The notes under the pieces: model-generated
Seen by the model: the letters and a program-made list of their open reading frames with translations, nothing else
Database searches by the model: none
What the model was told of the DNA's origin: nothing
Part shown: positions 32,755 to 44,269 of the stretch, piece after piece
Position numbering within the stretch: position 1 is the first letter of the stretch
Layout of the letters: each line of letters opens with the position of its first letter
Translations under genes and position numbers: made by a program
Assembly: GCA_034440615.1 (NCBI GenBank)
Contig: JAOTOM010003662.1
Span: 110,934 to 174,933 of the forward strand
DNA from: Ashinkailepas kermadecensis
Taxonomy: Eukaryota; Arthropoda; Thecostraca; Neolepadidae
Direction: 5' to 3'
DNA: 64,000 bases

Positions 32755-33010
32755 GTTGTGCAAACAGCCGCTGGAGTGGTGAGTTCCAGAAACAGCCGCT
32801 GGAGTGGTGCGTTCTACAAACAACCGCTGCAGTGGTGAGTTCTACAAACAGCCGATGGAGTGTTGAGTTCTACAAACAACCGCTGCAGTGGTGAGTTCTA
32901 CAAACAGCCGATGGAGTGGTGAGTTCTACACACAGCCGCTGCAGGGGTGAGTTCTACAAACAGCTGCTGCAGGGGTGAGTTCTACAAACAGCCGCTATTG
33001 AAGTGATGTT
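32755..33010 (+). repeat. GAGTTCTACAAACAGCCGCTG tandem array downstream of gene 3
   Basis: About nine units of roughly 30-34 bp (GTGAGTTCTACAAACAGCCG with CTGGAGTG or CTGCAGGG). Other arms have only two or three units (16490-16530, 25180-25240 reversed, 55000-55060 reversed). Each unit contains GGTGAGTTC, resembling a splice donor. Confidence 0.8.
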
Positions 33011-33589
33011 TGTGAACAGCCGGTGTGGAGATGAGGTCTGTAAAAGGGAGCGAAAAGGTGATGCTTGCAAGCAGCAGGTGAGAAGGTGAGTGCTATTGCA
33101 ACTCTTTTGATCAGCTGGTTCTGGAGGTGAAAGAGGCTGCTACCTGAAGAGAAATGATAGCACTGCAATGCGTTGCAAAAATAATCCGTTACTCAGTTAC
33201 AAATAAGTCATGGCATCGTAAGGAATAAGTGAATATGCTACCTTCTTCATTCCTAAATTTCTTCTGTATCCCTCTCAACCGCAATGATAACGTAGCCCAT
33301 GGCCATCTGCCGCCTTTTTCACAATTTTCCATTATTAATTCTTAGTTGCGACTTATTCTCTGGCTGCTAATGCCGTACCGTGATATTTGCTATCCTAAGG
33401 AAAACGCCTGACACACATCGTCAAATGTCGCCGACTGACCACGGTTTCCACATCGTCTAACGCTCTGTCGGTCTTATTCGTGTGTTCTGATAGCGCTCTT
33501 CGAATCATTATGCTGTTCCGATGTCATGTCTTTCCACCATCACACTGTTCTTGCGTAGTTCTGACCGCACTGGGTTGCTTTGACGGTGC

Positions 33590-33730
33590 TTGTAACGTCA
33601 TAAGTCTGCTCTGATTCCCTGTATGACTTTAGTGAGCTGTTCCGACCCTATTTCGAAAGTCAGTGATCTGTTCCGATTGTGTCCCTGACGTCGGTGTGCT
33701 GCTCTAACTCTGCCTCTGACGTCATTGGAC
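33590..33730 (+). promoter_or_regulatory. 31-bp phased TGACGT array, gene 3 arm
   Basis: ACGTCA-type cores begin at 33595, 33626 (ACTTTA, degenerate), 33657 (AAGTCA), 33688 (ACGTCG) and 33719: exact 31-bp steps, as in the other arms despite their sequence divergence. Confidence 0.65.
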
Positions 33731-34180
33731 TGTTCCGAAATCGGTATGCTTTTGTGATGCTGCTTCCGATGCCAACAAAGTGTTCCAGCACTTTCTCTGA
33801 CGCACGCCAGACGGCCGTCCTGACGCTGTATCTAACATACTCTTTCTTTCCCTCTCTTTGACAGGGACGATTAGTTCTGAAGATTATCAGCTGATCTGGG
33901 GAGGAACCCGATGGGCCTGTCATCGCCCGACGTCTCGTCTGAATGCTCGGCTGTGTTCGCGGTTGTATGATCTCGTGAATGACGTTACATTGCACTCACG
34001 AATAAACGTTGCGTTAACGGTCGAAGGTGTATGTGGGGGGAACGAAGTGATCAGCCTCAAAAGATGACTATGAATGCAGCGGTTTGTAGCGGTGTGTGCA
34101 TTCAGGTGTTTGCTGATATTTTACCCTGCATCTATAGCTTCTGGTCACCGATGCACCTTTCATTCCAGGCTTGTGCAGAG

Positions 34181-34325
34181 CACAAGTGCACCGACCACAC
34201 GTGCACGAACTACACGTGCACCGACCACACGTGCACCGACCACACGTGCACCGACCACTCGTGCACCGACCACACGTGCACCGACCACACGTGCACCGAC
34301 CACATGTGCACCGACCACACGTACA
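34181..34325 (+). repeat. 15-bp E-box minisatellite, about ten units (gene 3 arm)
   Basis: Units CACGTGCACCGACCA, most holding CACGTG. Being a multiple of three it gives false reading frames (CTDHT in one frame). Longest version of the array in the window. Confidence 0.92.
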
Positions 34326-34400
34326 CGATAGTGTATCATCATTGGGAAACATCAGCAACGAGATCATTACAGACAACTCATCAGAAGCTAACCCTATGAG

Positions 34401-34880
34401 GTTCATCATCTACTGCCTGTCAACAACTGCACAACTCAGGACCAGCAACTCAACTCATCTCCAGTCATCTCTACTGGTCTGCTATCTTCAAGGCCCTATT
34501 CAACTTTCGCTTCCCGCCTGTCCTCTTCAAGCCAACTCTACCATTCCCCTAACATTCCCTTCCGTCTCTATCCTCGCATCGCTATAACCCCTTGTTCTAC
34601 CTTGTTCTACCACTCAACCTTCCACATCCACACATCCATCATAGACCACAAAACAACACGAACGATTACTCGGCATAACTCGCAGCAACAGCCGATATCA
34701 CCAACACGGCGGCAGGCGGTTCAAACCCACAACAACAAGAATGAGGCCGAAAGCGACCCAGGTGAGGACAACAAGTTCATTGAATGAATTCAAGCTTCTT
34801 GGATCATTCTTGTTTAGCCCGCTTGACAGTCAGCGAAACAGTGTGGAGTTAAAAACTCTTTTCCACGTTAATGAAATTAC
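34401..34880. other. Intergenic DNA
   Basis: CT-rich leader near 34480-34620, no gene supported. Confidence 0.4.
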
Positions 34881-34884
34881 TCAT

Positions 34885-35480
34885 TTTATTGTGGTCGGGA
34901 GGCGGGAAGCTACCACGGGAAATGACTCATTTTACCGTGGTGGGGATGCGGGAAGCTACCACGGGAAATGACTCATTTTACCGTGGTGGGGAGGCGGGAA
35001 GCTACCACAGAAAATGTCTCATTTTACCGTGGTGGGGATGCGGGAAGCTACCATGGGAAATGTCTCATTTTACCGTCGTGGGGAGGCGGGAAGCTACCAC
35101 GGGAAATGTCTCATTTTACCGTTGTGGGTATGCGGGAAGCTACCACAGGAATTGACTCATTTTACCGTGGTGGGGATACGGGAAGCTACCACAGGAAATG
35201 TCTCATTTTACCGTGGTGGGGAGGCGGGAAGCTACCACAGGAAATGTCTCATTTTACCGTGGTGGGGAGGCGGGAAGCTACCACGGGAAATGTCTCAATT
35301 TACCGTGGTTGGCAGGCGGGAAGCTACCACAGGAAATGTCTCATTTTACCTTTGTTGGGGAGGCGGGAAGCTACCACAGGAAATGTCTCATTTTACCGTG
35401 GTGGGGAGGCGGGAAGTCACCACGGGAAATGTCCCATTTTACCGTCGTGGGGAGGCGGGAAGCTACCACGGAAAATGTCT
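34885..35480 (+). repeat. 46-bp minisatellite, about 13 units
   Basis: Unit: AAATGTCTCATTTTACCGTG then GTGGGGAGGCGGGAAGCTAC then CACGGG. 46 is not a multiple of three, so the frame rotates each unit. The unit lacks stops in all three forward frames, which explains three long overlapping ORFs (34968-35522 and others). No protein is inferred. Confidence 0.95.
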
Positions 35481-35978
35481 CCAAGGGTTAAACAAAATGG
35501 CAGAAATGTCTCCAAATTGTAGTAGTAGATGTTATATGAGTTATTCCTTACCATATATTACAAGGAGAGAGACGCATCCACAACATAGCAATCACATTCC
35601 GACAGCCGAGAAACCACTCGCATAACCATTTATTGTCTCGCGAAAATAAAAATCTGCGAATGTAGTGAAATATCAGGAAGGGCACAAACAAGGGATTGCA
35701 CCATGTTTGGGTGCCCAGTGCTCACTGCTCACTCTCGCTGAACGTGCTGCCTGTGAAGCGAGGAAATTTGTGAGGGTGTCGGACGAAGTCAAGGTGAAAG
35801 TATAGCTAATTTATGAGTCGGACCAGATCAGCTGGATGTGTCTCCGCAAGACGAATCGTGTCATGGTGCGACGGATTGTGGAACCAAAAGTACAGTTCAG
35901 AAAAGGCTTGTTTTGGGAAGTTTGTGTGATATATATGATGCATACAAGCAGAACTCTGAAAACCCTGGCACCAGCTTC
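35481..35978. other. Intergenic DNA
   Basis: No gene or repeat recognised. Confidence 0.4.
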
Positions 35979-35982
35979 TTAA

Positions 35983-36231
35983 CCCGCGCACGTCCGGGGT
36001 GGGGAGCAGATATCTGCCCGCCCCTGCGGTTTTTCCTACTTTGCCGCCATACTAATGGGGTTAGCAAGGCCAAAACTCGCATGGCTGCTCAATGGTCTTT
36101 TTTGCATATCCTCAGAAATGTTTGACCCTGGGTCATCTCAAGTCAGGTCACCAGGTCAGGCGAAGTGACCCAACATCCCTCCGAGTTCTACGTGGCAACA
36201 CTCCCACAATAATTGGGCGGTTGATTTCAAA
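35983..36231 (+). mobile_element. Truncated G-rich TTAA element, second copy
   Basis: Begins after TTAA (35979-35982) with CCCGCGCACGTCCGGGG and GCAGATATCTGC and follows the first 250 bp of 29839-30850. It is cut at TTTCAAACTTA where the CR1-like element's 3' end begins, so that element probably inserted here or recombined. Confidence 0.8.
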
Positions 36232-37630
36232 CTTAGACATAAAGACATAAAAGATCAGTGCAACTATGAGCCACAAGGGCCCTTCTTGGTTGCACTCTGT
36301 ACACTGAACCAGTTGTCCATCAAATGTGTTGATCAACTCTCCCTGGAATACAGAAAAACAAGCCCCCTATTCTTATAATGATTGTCTATGCTGTTCTTAA
36401 AGATGTTCAGTGTGTTGCTACTGACAATGGTTTATGGCAGCTGGTTCCAGTGTTCTACTACCCTGTTGGTGAAGAAGGACTGTCTTAACCTTGTCCTGCT
36501 GTGATTAACTTTAATTTTGAATGGATGACCTCTAATTGCATCATTTCTGTTAAATTCAAACAGTTCCCTGAGATAACCCTGTTCCTGACCATGAACAAAT
36601 TTAAAGATCTCGACGAGATCTCCCCTCAGCCTTCTATATCTAAGTGAAAACATATTCGATTTCTTCAATCTTTCCTCATATGCCAGGTTGCCCATACCAT
36701 TCACCATTTGTGTTGCCCTCTTTTGCACTCTCTCTAAAAGCCAACAATCTTTTTCATAACTAGGGGACCAAGCTTGGACACAATATTCCAGATGTTGCCT
36801 GACATATGTACAATAAAGCTTCCTGATGACTTCCTCACTTTTGTATGATACATTCCTATTTATTGCCCCAAGCATTCTTAGTGCCTTCTTCCTGGCTGCT
36901 TTCGTCTGTTCTGATGCCCCCAATTTCGTGTTAAAAATAACACCTAAGTCCTTCTCCTGCTGAGTCACAGATAGTACTTGGCCACCCATCAAGTATGGAG
37001 CCTTGATATGCTGCCTACCTACATGCATGATTTTGCACTTATCAAAATTAAATTTCATTTGCCATTTTTCGGACCACTTCACAAGCTCGTCTAAGTCTTT
37101 CTGCAGCAAGACCTGCTCATTGTGCCCTGTTATTGCCCTAAAGACCTTCAAATCATGTGTAAATTTCAAAACCTTACTGCTTAGGCCACTTTCAATGTTA
37201 TTTACAAACAAAATGAACAATAGTGGTCCCAGTACTGACCCTTGGGGGACTCCACTAAGAACATTTTGCCATGATGATTTTGTACCATTTAGCATCACTC
37301 TCTGCTGTCTATCTGAAAGCCACAACCCTATCCATTTTAGGATGTTACCCACAATACCATGGGCCTGAAGCTGCATCATTAACCGTTTATGAGGTACCTT
37401 GTCAAAAGCCTTGCTAAAGTCAAGATATGCTACATCAACCTGATTTCCCTTATCAAATTGTTCTGTAGCAAAATTAAAAAAGTCCAAGAGATTTGTAAGA
37501 CACGATCGCCCTTTTCTAAACCCATGTTGAGTATCTTGAATCACTCTGTTTCCTTCCAGAAAACAAACTATTTTATCCGTGATAATTGATTCAAGTACCT
37601 TGCAGACTAGTGATGTGAGGCTTACTGCTG
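36232..37630 (-). mobile_element. CR1/L2-like non-LTR retrotransposon, 5'-truncated, inactive
   Basis: A 370-codon minus-strand frame (37544-36432), open upstream to about 37625 (SLTSLVCKVLES), carries reverse transcriptase motifs in order: QHGFRKGRSC, motif A YLDFSKAFDKVPH, motif B SGVPQGSVLGPLLF, then NFDKCK and LGVIF. At motif C the expected F/YADD is FTHD, so a catalytic aspartate is lost. A stop follows WNQLP, but family-like peptide continues to about 36300. The 3' end has two TTTATGTC octamers (36231-36248), typical of CR1/L2-type ends. A piece of the same 3' end is at 43620-43692. Confidence 0.92.
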
Positions 37631-37925
37631 TATCTCTGACGGTGTATCGTATGCTTTCCTCTTTGGTTTAGACTGTTTCTACTAGTGTACAGCGATGCGT
37701 GCTCTTCCACTGTTTGTACCTAATCTCATTAATCGTGTTATCATCTGGGGTTAAATCACCTTCACTTTCTCCTCCTGATTTGTCCGCGATTGTAATCCTC
37801 AGAAAGTTCTTCACCCCGTCTTCACCAGGGTAGTCCTCACAGTTGTGCATCATGCTGTATCGTCAGAGCTGTATCGTCAATGCTGTATCGTCAGAGATAC
37901 AGCTACTGCTGTATCTCTGACGGCA
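37631..37925. repeat. CTGTATCGTCAGAG repeats and short palindrome
   Basis: The word GCTGTATC(T/G)TC(A/T)GA occurs at about 37627, 37852, 37868, 37881 and 37908. GTCAGAGATACAGC (37890-37903) and GCTGTATCTCTGAC (37908-37921) are perfect inverted copies around TACT. Confidence 0.75.
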
Positions 37926-37934
37926 CAAAGCACA

Positions 37935-38459
37935 ACACCAACATGGTGTATGCATTCCTGCAACGACTTATCCCAGAAATTCTAACCGCAGTACCTGACC
38001 TAAAAAAATATGTATGTCACATACGGCAGTATACGAATGAGCATAAATTCCTCAATATGTGTCAAAATCGGACAGATTTTAGGGTATCCTCTCAGTGGCT
38101 TTTTTGTGACATCTCATGGCAAGGGCGCTTGCATTGGCATCGGGGGCACAGCTAAACGTGCCGCGACTCAAGAGAGCCTCAAGCGCCCGCTAAACAACCA
38201 GATACTGACGGCGGAGGACATGTTTGAGTATTTGTCGCACAAGCTATTCAGCTGCATGAAGTTCATATTTGTATCAAAGCAGGAGGAAACGGACGTCACG
38301 ACCCAACTCAGCGATTGCTTCCCGAAAGCCATCAGGGTGAAGGTAACACATGTGTACTACAAGTTCGCACCAGTGACCCACAACACTGTTATAGATCATG
38401 AACTGCTTACCGGTGCGGGGCGTGTGTTAATTGCAGTTGAGTTAAGTGAGACGTGTTAG
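37935..38459 (+). pseudogene. Frameshifted transposon-type gene fragment (TSHGKG...GGT..R family)
   Basis: First frame: MVYAFLQRLIPEIL, YTNEHKFLNMCQ, DFRVSSQW. A one-base shift at about 38100 then gives FFVTSHGKGACIGIGGTAKR, followed by LKRPLNNQILTAEDMFEYL, and the frame ends at 38459. The block F-ATSHGKG-CDGIGGT-KR-A-RASLQRP followed by QIMT/LTA-F is a recurrent feature of uncharacterised multicopy proteins in many invertebrate genomes, probably mobile-element derived; here the Asp of CDGIGG is Ile. I cannot name the family with certainty. The frameshift and missing upstream part make it a pseudogene. Confidence 0.7.
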
Positions 38460-38984
38460 TGTGCGCGCTGATACAGATTGTGTTGATTAGTATTATCGTA
38501 GAGACAGATAATCAGTCTGAACTGGAATTCTGACAAGGTATGGGATAATCTGCATATCTGTAGATCATTACATTGCATTGCAATATAATACTGTACTGCA
38601 ACACATTATCGTATTGCATTGTATTGTGTAATTATGTTACTATACTTTATTACACCAATGTATACTGCTCATGATCCAGTGCGATTCATTTCAAGCTAAG
38701 CATGTGTTAATGGATGCGTCCGCACCAAATTTGATCTCAAGCAGTTCAGGATGGATGCGATTACTCACTCAATGAGGTTCATCTTTTCGTGTCCAGAATG
38801 TGGGGCTTGAAACCCCAGAAGGTTGATATTACAGTGGCAGGCGGTGATAAAAAACCCCTGGGTGTTGTCGGTAAAATATGATCGTACATTTGTGATATGC
38901 TTACATTGAGGAAGAAATATATTACATAGGGTTAAAACATTTCTATAATTTGTTTCTTTGCAACTGACGATCTAGAACATTACA
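38460..38984. other. Intergenic DNA
   Basis: Contains TATTGCATTG-type simple repeats near 38565-38650. No gene. Confidence 0.45.
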
Positions 38985-40070
38985 AATCATCCTTCGTCGC
39001 TTCAGAATTTCCAAAATAGCATTGTGACTGTCTCGAAGGTCAAACTAGGTCACGTTATCATACGTCACAAGCTCACGATAAAAAAAAACGCGTGAACCAA
39101 AAAATCGAAATTGACACAAGATGCAGTGGATCATGACGAGTTCAGTGATTTATAGCTTCGTACAATTCGTGTTATTCTTCATTGAGTTCCAGGTGTCCAA
39201 AAACTTAGGTGACCTCTCAAAAATGTCCGATGCTATAACTCTTTAACAATTGCTCCGATCTTTCCCAAAATTGCACAGATGGATAATAGACACAGACTAA
39301 CCATATATAAATATTTTCATTGAGATATAAAGAGTAATTTTACCCCTTCATTTGTCGATTTTTCGTGGAATGGGCCACCTACCACAATTGTGAGACATTT
39401 GTGCCATTTGTTTAACCCTTGACCACACAACGAGGTAGAACACTTGTGCAAGACAACACTCAAGATCAGATGACTAACATCCTTATCCCATCACATGCCA
39501 CGAACATAAAAAGGCTTGTATTTCAGTCATATACTGTTCTAAACAAGTATTAAAACATGCCACGATACATTTGCGCAAAAACAACCAGGCATGCCTAACT
39601 TTTAAAATATAAGTAGATTTTTATGAGCAAAACCATAATTTTTTTTTAGTTTTTGCTTCTAGAGATAAGATATCGAAATTCCTTTCTGCACTTTTTCAAA
39701 TCGCATTGTGACTTTCTCTATAGTTAAAGTAGGTCAGGTGTCCTTAGGTCACGATGTCACGATATCAATTAATCCGTAAACGAAAATTTCGAAAGAGCCA
39801 AAAGACGCAGTGGGTCATTGTGAGTTCACCGATAAATACTTTTGCACAATTCAGATTGTTCTTCATTGCGTTTAATGCCTCAAAAAGATACCCTTGTTTG
39901 GTGACATCTCAGAAATTCCCGAGACTATAACTCCTTGATCGTTGATCCGATCTTTCTCAACATGGCACAGCTGGATTCGGCGAATCAGATAACCCCACAC
40001 AAATATTTTAATCAAAACATAAAATATTGGGTGTTATGCCCCTGTCGATTTGTCGTGGAATGGGCCAGAA
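38985..40070. repeat. Two diverged direct copies of a 390-410 bp noncoding segment
   Basis: 38985-39375 and about 39660-40070 share, in order, CATTGTGACT-TCTC, GGTCACG, CGAAA, GCAGTGG-TCAT, GAGTTCA, TTCTTCATTG, ATAACTC, CCGATCTTTC, CACA and CGATTT-TCGTGGAATGGGCCA. Both contain short tracts resembling the AGGTCA words of the TTAA-type repeats. Likely tandem remnants of one dispersed repeat. Confidence 0.75.
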
Positions 40071-40600
40071 TGTCGCAACCACTTTGCACAAGGAAGCATA
40101 ATTCTGAGATGGCCGTGCTATTGCACAATGGTTTAACTGTTCATTGGCGAAAGCCGATTGTTGGTGTCTTTGTTCATCGATTTGTTTTTCTTCTTCTCTA
40201 CACCCTTCATTTCGCTGGAAGGTGGTGGGAGGTGACGTCAATATGACGTCACTCACGCCAGACCCACAGTGAACTGGAATGACAATGTTTTCCAATATCG
40301 GTGGAATTGATGTGCAATAACCTACTGTCGGTTTCAAGTTGACATTCCCTCTCGTTTTTGAATGATTAAAATTAATTACCCAGGGAGAGGGGGAGATTCT
40401 ACACTGTGGGGTGAGAGTTAATGCAATTTGTGGGAAAATAATCTACAGTTGTACGGAGGCTACCCGCAATTGACAACCGAATGTGTTTTTGGCGCCAGTG
40501 AAAGACACCAAGCGTCAGTGCACTGAGACGGTCATCAGGATTACCAATGCTTAATCCAGGATAATCAGTCCCAGGTTAGTTATTACCCTCATAGGTACGT
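40071..40600. other. Intergenic DNA
   Basis: A TGACGTCAATATGACGTCA tandem CRE-like pair at 40232-40251 is the only notable site. No gene. Confidence 0.5.
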
Positions 40601-40821
40601 GAGCTCCACGTTGTGCACGTTGTCCACGAGAACCATGAGGTCCAGGAGATGCATGAGGTCCAGGAGCATGTAGTTGACCAGTAGCCAGGGCCTCATCAGT
40701 CGCCGACTGTTTAATTTCGTTCCTAGTGCATGCGTTTCAGCTGAAAGCGCAAACAATATCGGAAAGTTGGCTGCAAAAGTTTCGAACAGTTCTGCGTCTA
40801 TAAAAGCAGACAAACGTTTGG

Positions 40822-40905
40822 CTGGACGAGCTGGACGAGATGGACGAGCTGGACGAGCTAGACGAGCGGTTGTTGCACGTGTGGCTGGACGAGCTGGACG
40901 AGCTT
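40822..40905 (+). repeat. 9-bp GCTGGACGA minisatellite
   Basis: Units GCTGGACGA/GATGGACGA/GCTAGACGA occur in two clusters (40822-40863 and 40881-40902). They yield LDELDE-like and, reversed, SSSSSS-like false peptides. Confidence 0.85.
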
Positions 40906-41214
40906 GCAGGAATGGGAGTCGGCTGCAGAGAAAAGTGTTCTGGCGTTGACCGCGTCTCCGCAACTGGGAGACCGCGATCGCCTGTAACCACCCTGCGGTA
41001 CCGTCACAGCTTCACGTGCCTACCCCGTCTGCTGTGGTTCGGTCGTTGGCAGCGATTCTGCGCAGCAGGTGATAATGGCGGTGCAAGGCTGCAGCCGGGA
41101 ATGGCGGGTAACCCCACGGCCTCTCCCGTCTCGCCTGCGACCGCGCTCGTCATCGTCAGGGGTCCGAACCGGTCACACAGGTGTCAGACGGTCCATCACA
41201 TAGGTAGTAGACCG

Positions 41215-41342
41215 TCTATCACACAGATGACGGACAGTCTGTCACACAGATGACTGACAGTCTATCACACTGATGACGGACAGTCGGTCACACAGATGAC
41301 GGACAGTCTGTCACACAGTTGACAGTCGGTCCGTCACACAAG
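41215..41342 (+). repeat. 23-bp CACACAGATGACGGACAGTC minisatellite
   Basis: About 5.5 units of CACACAGATGACGGACAGTC plus TGT, with substitutions. Earlier, more diverged units extend back to about 41170. Confidence 0.85.
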
Positions 41343-41480
41343 TGACAGCCCATCTACCGGATACTGGGTCAGATTAGATATATATTGTCAGATATAGTCT
41401 GACTGTAGCCACTATACCGGCCCAACGTCCATTCAACCCAATGCCGACCTATCACCACCTCCCGACGCCAATTTCCCCCC

Positions 41481-41564
<84 letters not shown>
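41481..41564. repeat. (CT)n microsatellite
   Basis: About 40 uninterrupted CT dinucleotides after CTATCTCT. Opposing ORFs through it are artefacts. Confidence 0.98.
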
Positions 41565-41567
<3 letters not shown>

Positions 41568-42900
41568 CCACTTACGACCAGTGCCAACATAGCATCCGCT
41601 TCTGCAACCACTGCAGACCTGGCTCTCCTTACCGATAGTGTCGATCCAACAATCGCCATGCATTCACTGTCAATCTACCACCACTTTCCCCCAGTGTGGA
41701 TCTAACACCCCGTCCCCATACGTCCACTGCCGACCTAGCACCCAACTCTACAGCCACTGTCGCCCTAGCTTCACTTTCCCCCACTGTCGATCTAGTACAC
41801 TGTGCCCCCCCCCCCCCATACACCCACTGCCGATCCACATCCCATTGTCAATATAAATCGCCTCCCACACCCACTGCAGACTTAATGCGGTTCCAAACTC
41901 AGGAACGAGCTAACACTACATCCCCCACCGACAGACCTGTCCTCTATTGACCGTTCAAGGCGAAAGGGTTACCACCTGTCGGCAGACACGTTGAACTACT
42001 GTGGGGCAGATAAAAGTGTGACAAATCTGGCTCTCTACCAGAAACAATTTAGAAACAAGAATGCTAACAAATCAGAGTGGCATGCATGGAAATGGCTAGC
42101 ACTGAGGCTACACATCCTATTTCGGGTCTTTGAAGTTTGAGTGTGAGGGGTCTTGCAAAGTTGTGAACATAATGGATCAAGTGTATAAGGTGAGCAAGTC
42201 CAATACGTATTGTTGTGTTCCACAATGCAAATCACTACACATACACAATTTCTATTGTATAGTTGCAAACAAAAATCAATATAACTGGGTGGGGCACCCA
42301 ACTCAGTCTAGTATATTTTCAGAAACTGTCTGCCATGATTTGCAGTCTGTCTGGAAGGTAGGTTTTGATCAGCCAGCCCAATGATGGAGCTGCTCTACTG
42401 GAGAACACCTGTGATGAACTTGAAAAGAACATCAATAACCTAACCCATGATGATGGGGCTGGAAGCTCATGTACTTTTGGTATTGCTAGTACAACACCAA
42501 CCAAAAGAAGCAATGCTATGCAACACCAATATTTTGATTGACCTGCTAATGGTCACCCAACACTGGTATCCACCATTATAATTTGCATGCACTATCAAGC
42601 TCCTTTTAAGGTAAGAGAGAAATGTGACTATATATTTCAGATACTTGTATTTTAATTCAGATAAGGCATTTCAAGAGAAAAAAAAATTTTAAGAGCACAC
42701 TTCTTAAAATGACTAAGATGATGTGACCACTCAATTCTGGTTCAAATGCATACTTTTCAGTTCGTAAGGGAGATGATATCAAAAGGGGGTTGCAGGTGAA
42801 TTTATTCCGCAGAAAAGGCATGATGGATTTTTAAAGGAAGTATTATGCTACTACATGGTATTAACAAGACAAGTTTTCCACACATTTGCCTACATGAAGC
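41565..42900. other. Intergenic DNA
   Basis: CCACTGCCGAC/CCACTGTCGAT words repeat irregularly between 41620 and 41880, and a C12 run lies near 41805. No gene supported. Confidence 0.5.
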
Positions 42901-43250
42901 AGACAAAGGGTGTTGTAGCGTTGGCTAGGTTAGGCTAGGTCAGTCTTTTTAGTTCATAAAAATTGTTTTATTGAAATACTTTTTTAAAATCGACTTCTTT
43001 CCCAAAAACAGGCTTGGATGGGTTATGTTGGTTTGGTTTTTAACTTGAAAAATAGTGAAAAAATGTTTAGCGCATTTAATTTTTTTTCAATTTGTTTGTC
43101 CCATATATTGGAGTTAGGTTAGGTTACTTTATATTATTTTCTTAACTTAAACTTTTGCTATGTGACCTAATTATTGTTTGTTTATTGGGGTTAGCGCCGC
43201 ATTGACTGCAGTGGTCATGCAGCTATGTTACCTAATCCAAAGTCCCTTTG
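42901..43250. repeat. TTAGG-like tracts and SINE-tail fragment
   Basis: GGTTAGGCTAGGTC (42926) and GTTAGGTTAGGTT (43112) mirror the AACCT tracts at the window start. 43175-43235 (minus strand) ends GGCGCTAACCCCAATAAACA, matching the 3' tail of the SINE at 1650. Confidence 0.55.
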
Positions 43251-43254
43251 TTGG

Positions 43255-43291
43255 TGTTATTTTGCCTGCAAACTGAAAAGTAAGCATTTGC
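43255..43291 (-). repeat. Dispersed repeat fragment, copy 3
   Basis: Reverse complement gives AAATGCTTACTTTTCAG plus GCAAAATAACACC, as at 365 and 962. Confidence 0.5.
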
Positions 43292-43619
43292 ACAGGAAAT
43301 GGGTGGTCACATCACGTTGATCACAGCCAAAAACATTGCATTGCAAAAGGAAATTTCAAGAATTTATAAAACATCTTAAACACAAATTTACCTTCTTAAA
43401 ACTTATCCTAGCCTAACATTTCAATTTGGGAGAAGAATAGAAATGAATTATTTTCAAACAATTCACAAACATTTCTAAAAATGTGCAAATTAAAATAGAA
43501 GCAACCAAACATAGCATAATCTCCTTTGCTTTATGATGAAAAAAAAAACATTGGATGGATTTATCTTGTATTCAAACTGAACTTCATAACAACATATTTC
43601 AGAGAACATAAAGACATTA

Positions 43620-43692
43620 CTGACATAAAAAGATCAGTGCAACTATGAGCCACAAGGGCCCTTCTTGGTTGTACTCTGGACACTGAACATGT
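43620..43692 (-). mobile_element. 3'-end fragment of the CR1/L2-like element
   Basis: GATCAGTGCAACTATGAGCC and the following 40 bp match 36252-36310 with few differences. It is a short 5'-truncated insertion, as is common for this class. Confidence 0.85.
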
Positions 43693-44265
43693 GGACTGTT
43701 TCATTGAATCAGTTGATTTGAGTTGGTAGGTTCCTGTATATTTAGTGCCATGAATTTAACACCAATAATTCAATGATTTAGCATTCAGAGTAAACAGATC
43801 CATGAAAGCAATGTGGGTGAATCAGATATTCCCAACATCAATAATTCCACAAGGCTTCCACATTTACATGATGCCAGGCATAGATGGAAATTCTGATGTC
43901 ATCAGGGGACAGAACCTACTGGCTTTATGCCTTGCTAAAGCTAATTTGTCATTTCCATATTACATCTGTACGCAGTTATGTCAATCATAATAATAATTCA
44001 ACCCTTCACTTTCCTCACCTGTTTAGGTATAGTTGCAGAGCAATGCAATGCTTGCAGCTTTCTGAGAGGCCAGCCTTGCATGAGCACTGAACCCAGAATC
44101 TCCCACACTCCACCGCAGCATGTAGCTCATAGGGCTTCTCGCGTAGGTGGCTGGATTTTATGCAGAGTGCCTACACCGTAACCTTGCCCGGTTCTTTCCC
44201 AATCGTACCACAAGAAATAATGTGTCCTGCATCTAGTACGGCTTCCCCCTCAATGGCACAACGCT
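43693..44265. other. Intergenic DNA
   Basis: Nothing recognised apart from short frames without domains. Confidence 0.4.
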
Positions 44266-44269
44266 TTTT

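Noticed and set aside
34031..34587. CTDHT-repeat Cys/His protein
   Set aside because: Product of the 15-bp E-box minisatellite; other module copies have different unit numbers and no common frame.
34885..35625. Three overlapping ORFs of 97-203 codons
   Set aside because: Frame rotation of the 46-bp minisatellite.
41433..41663. Opposing ORFs of Ser-Leu and Arg-Glu repeats
   Set aside because: (CT)n microsatellite.
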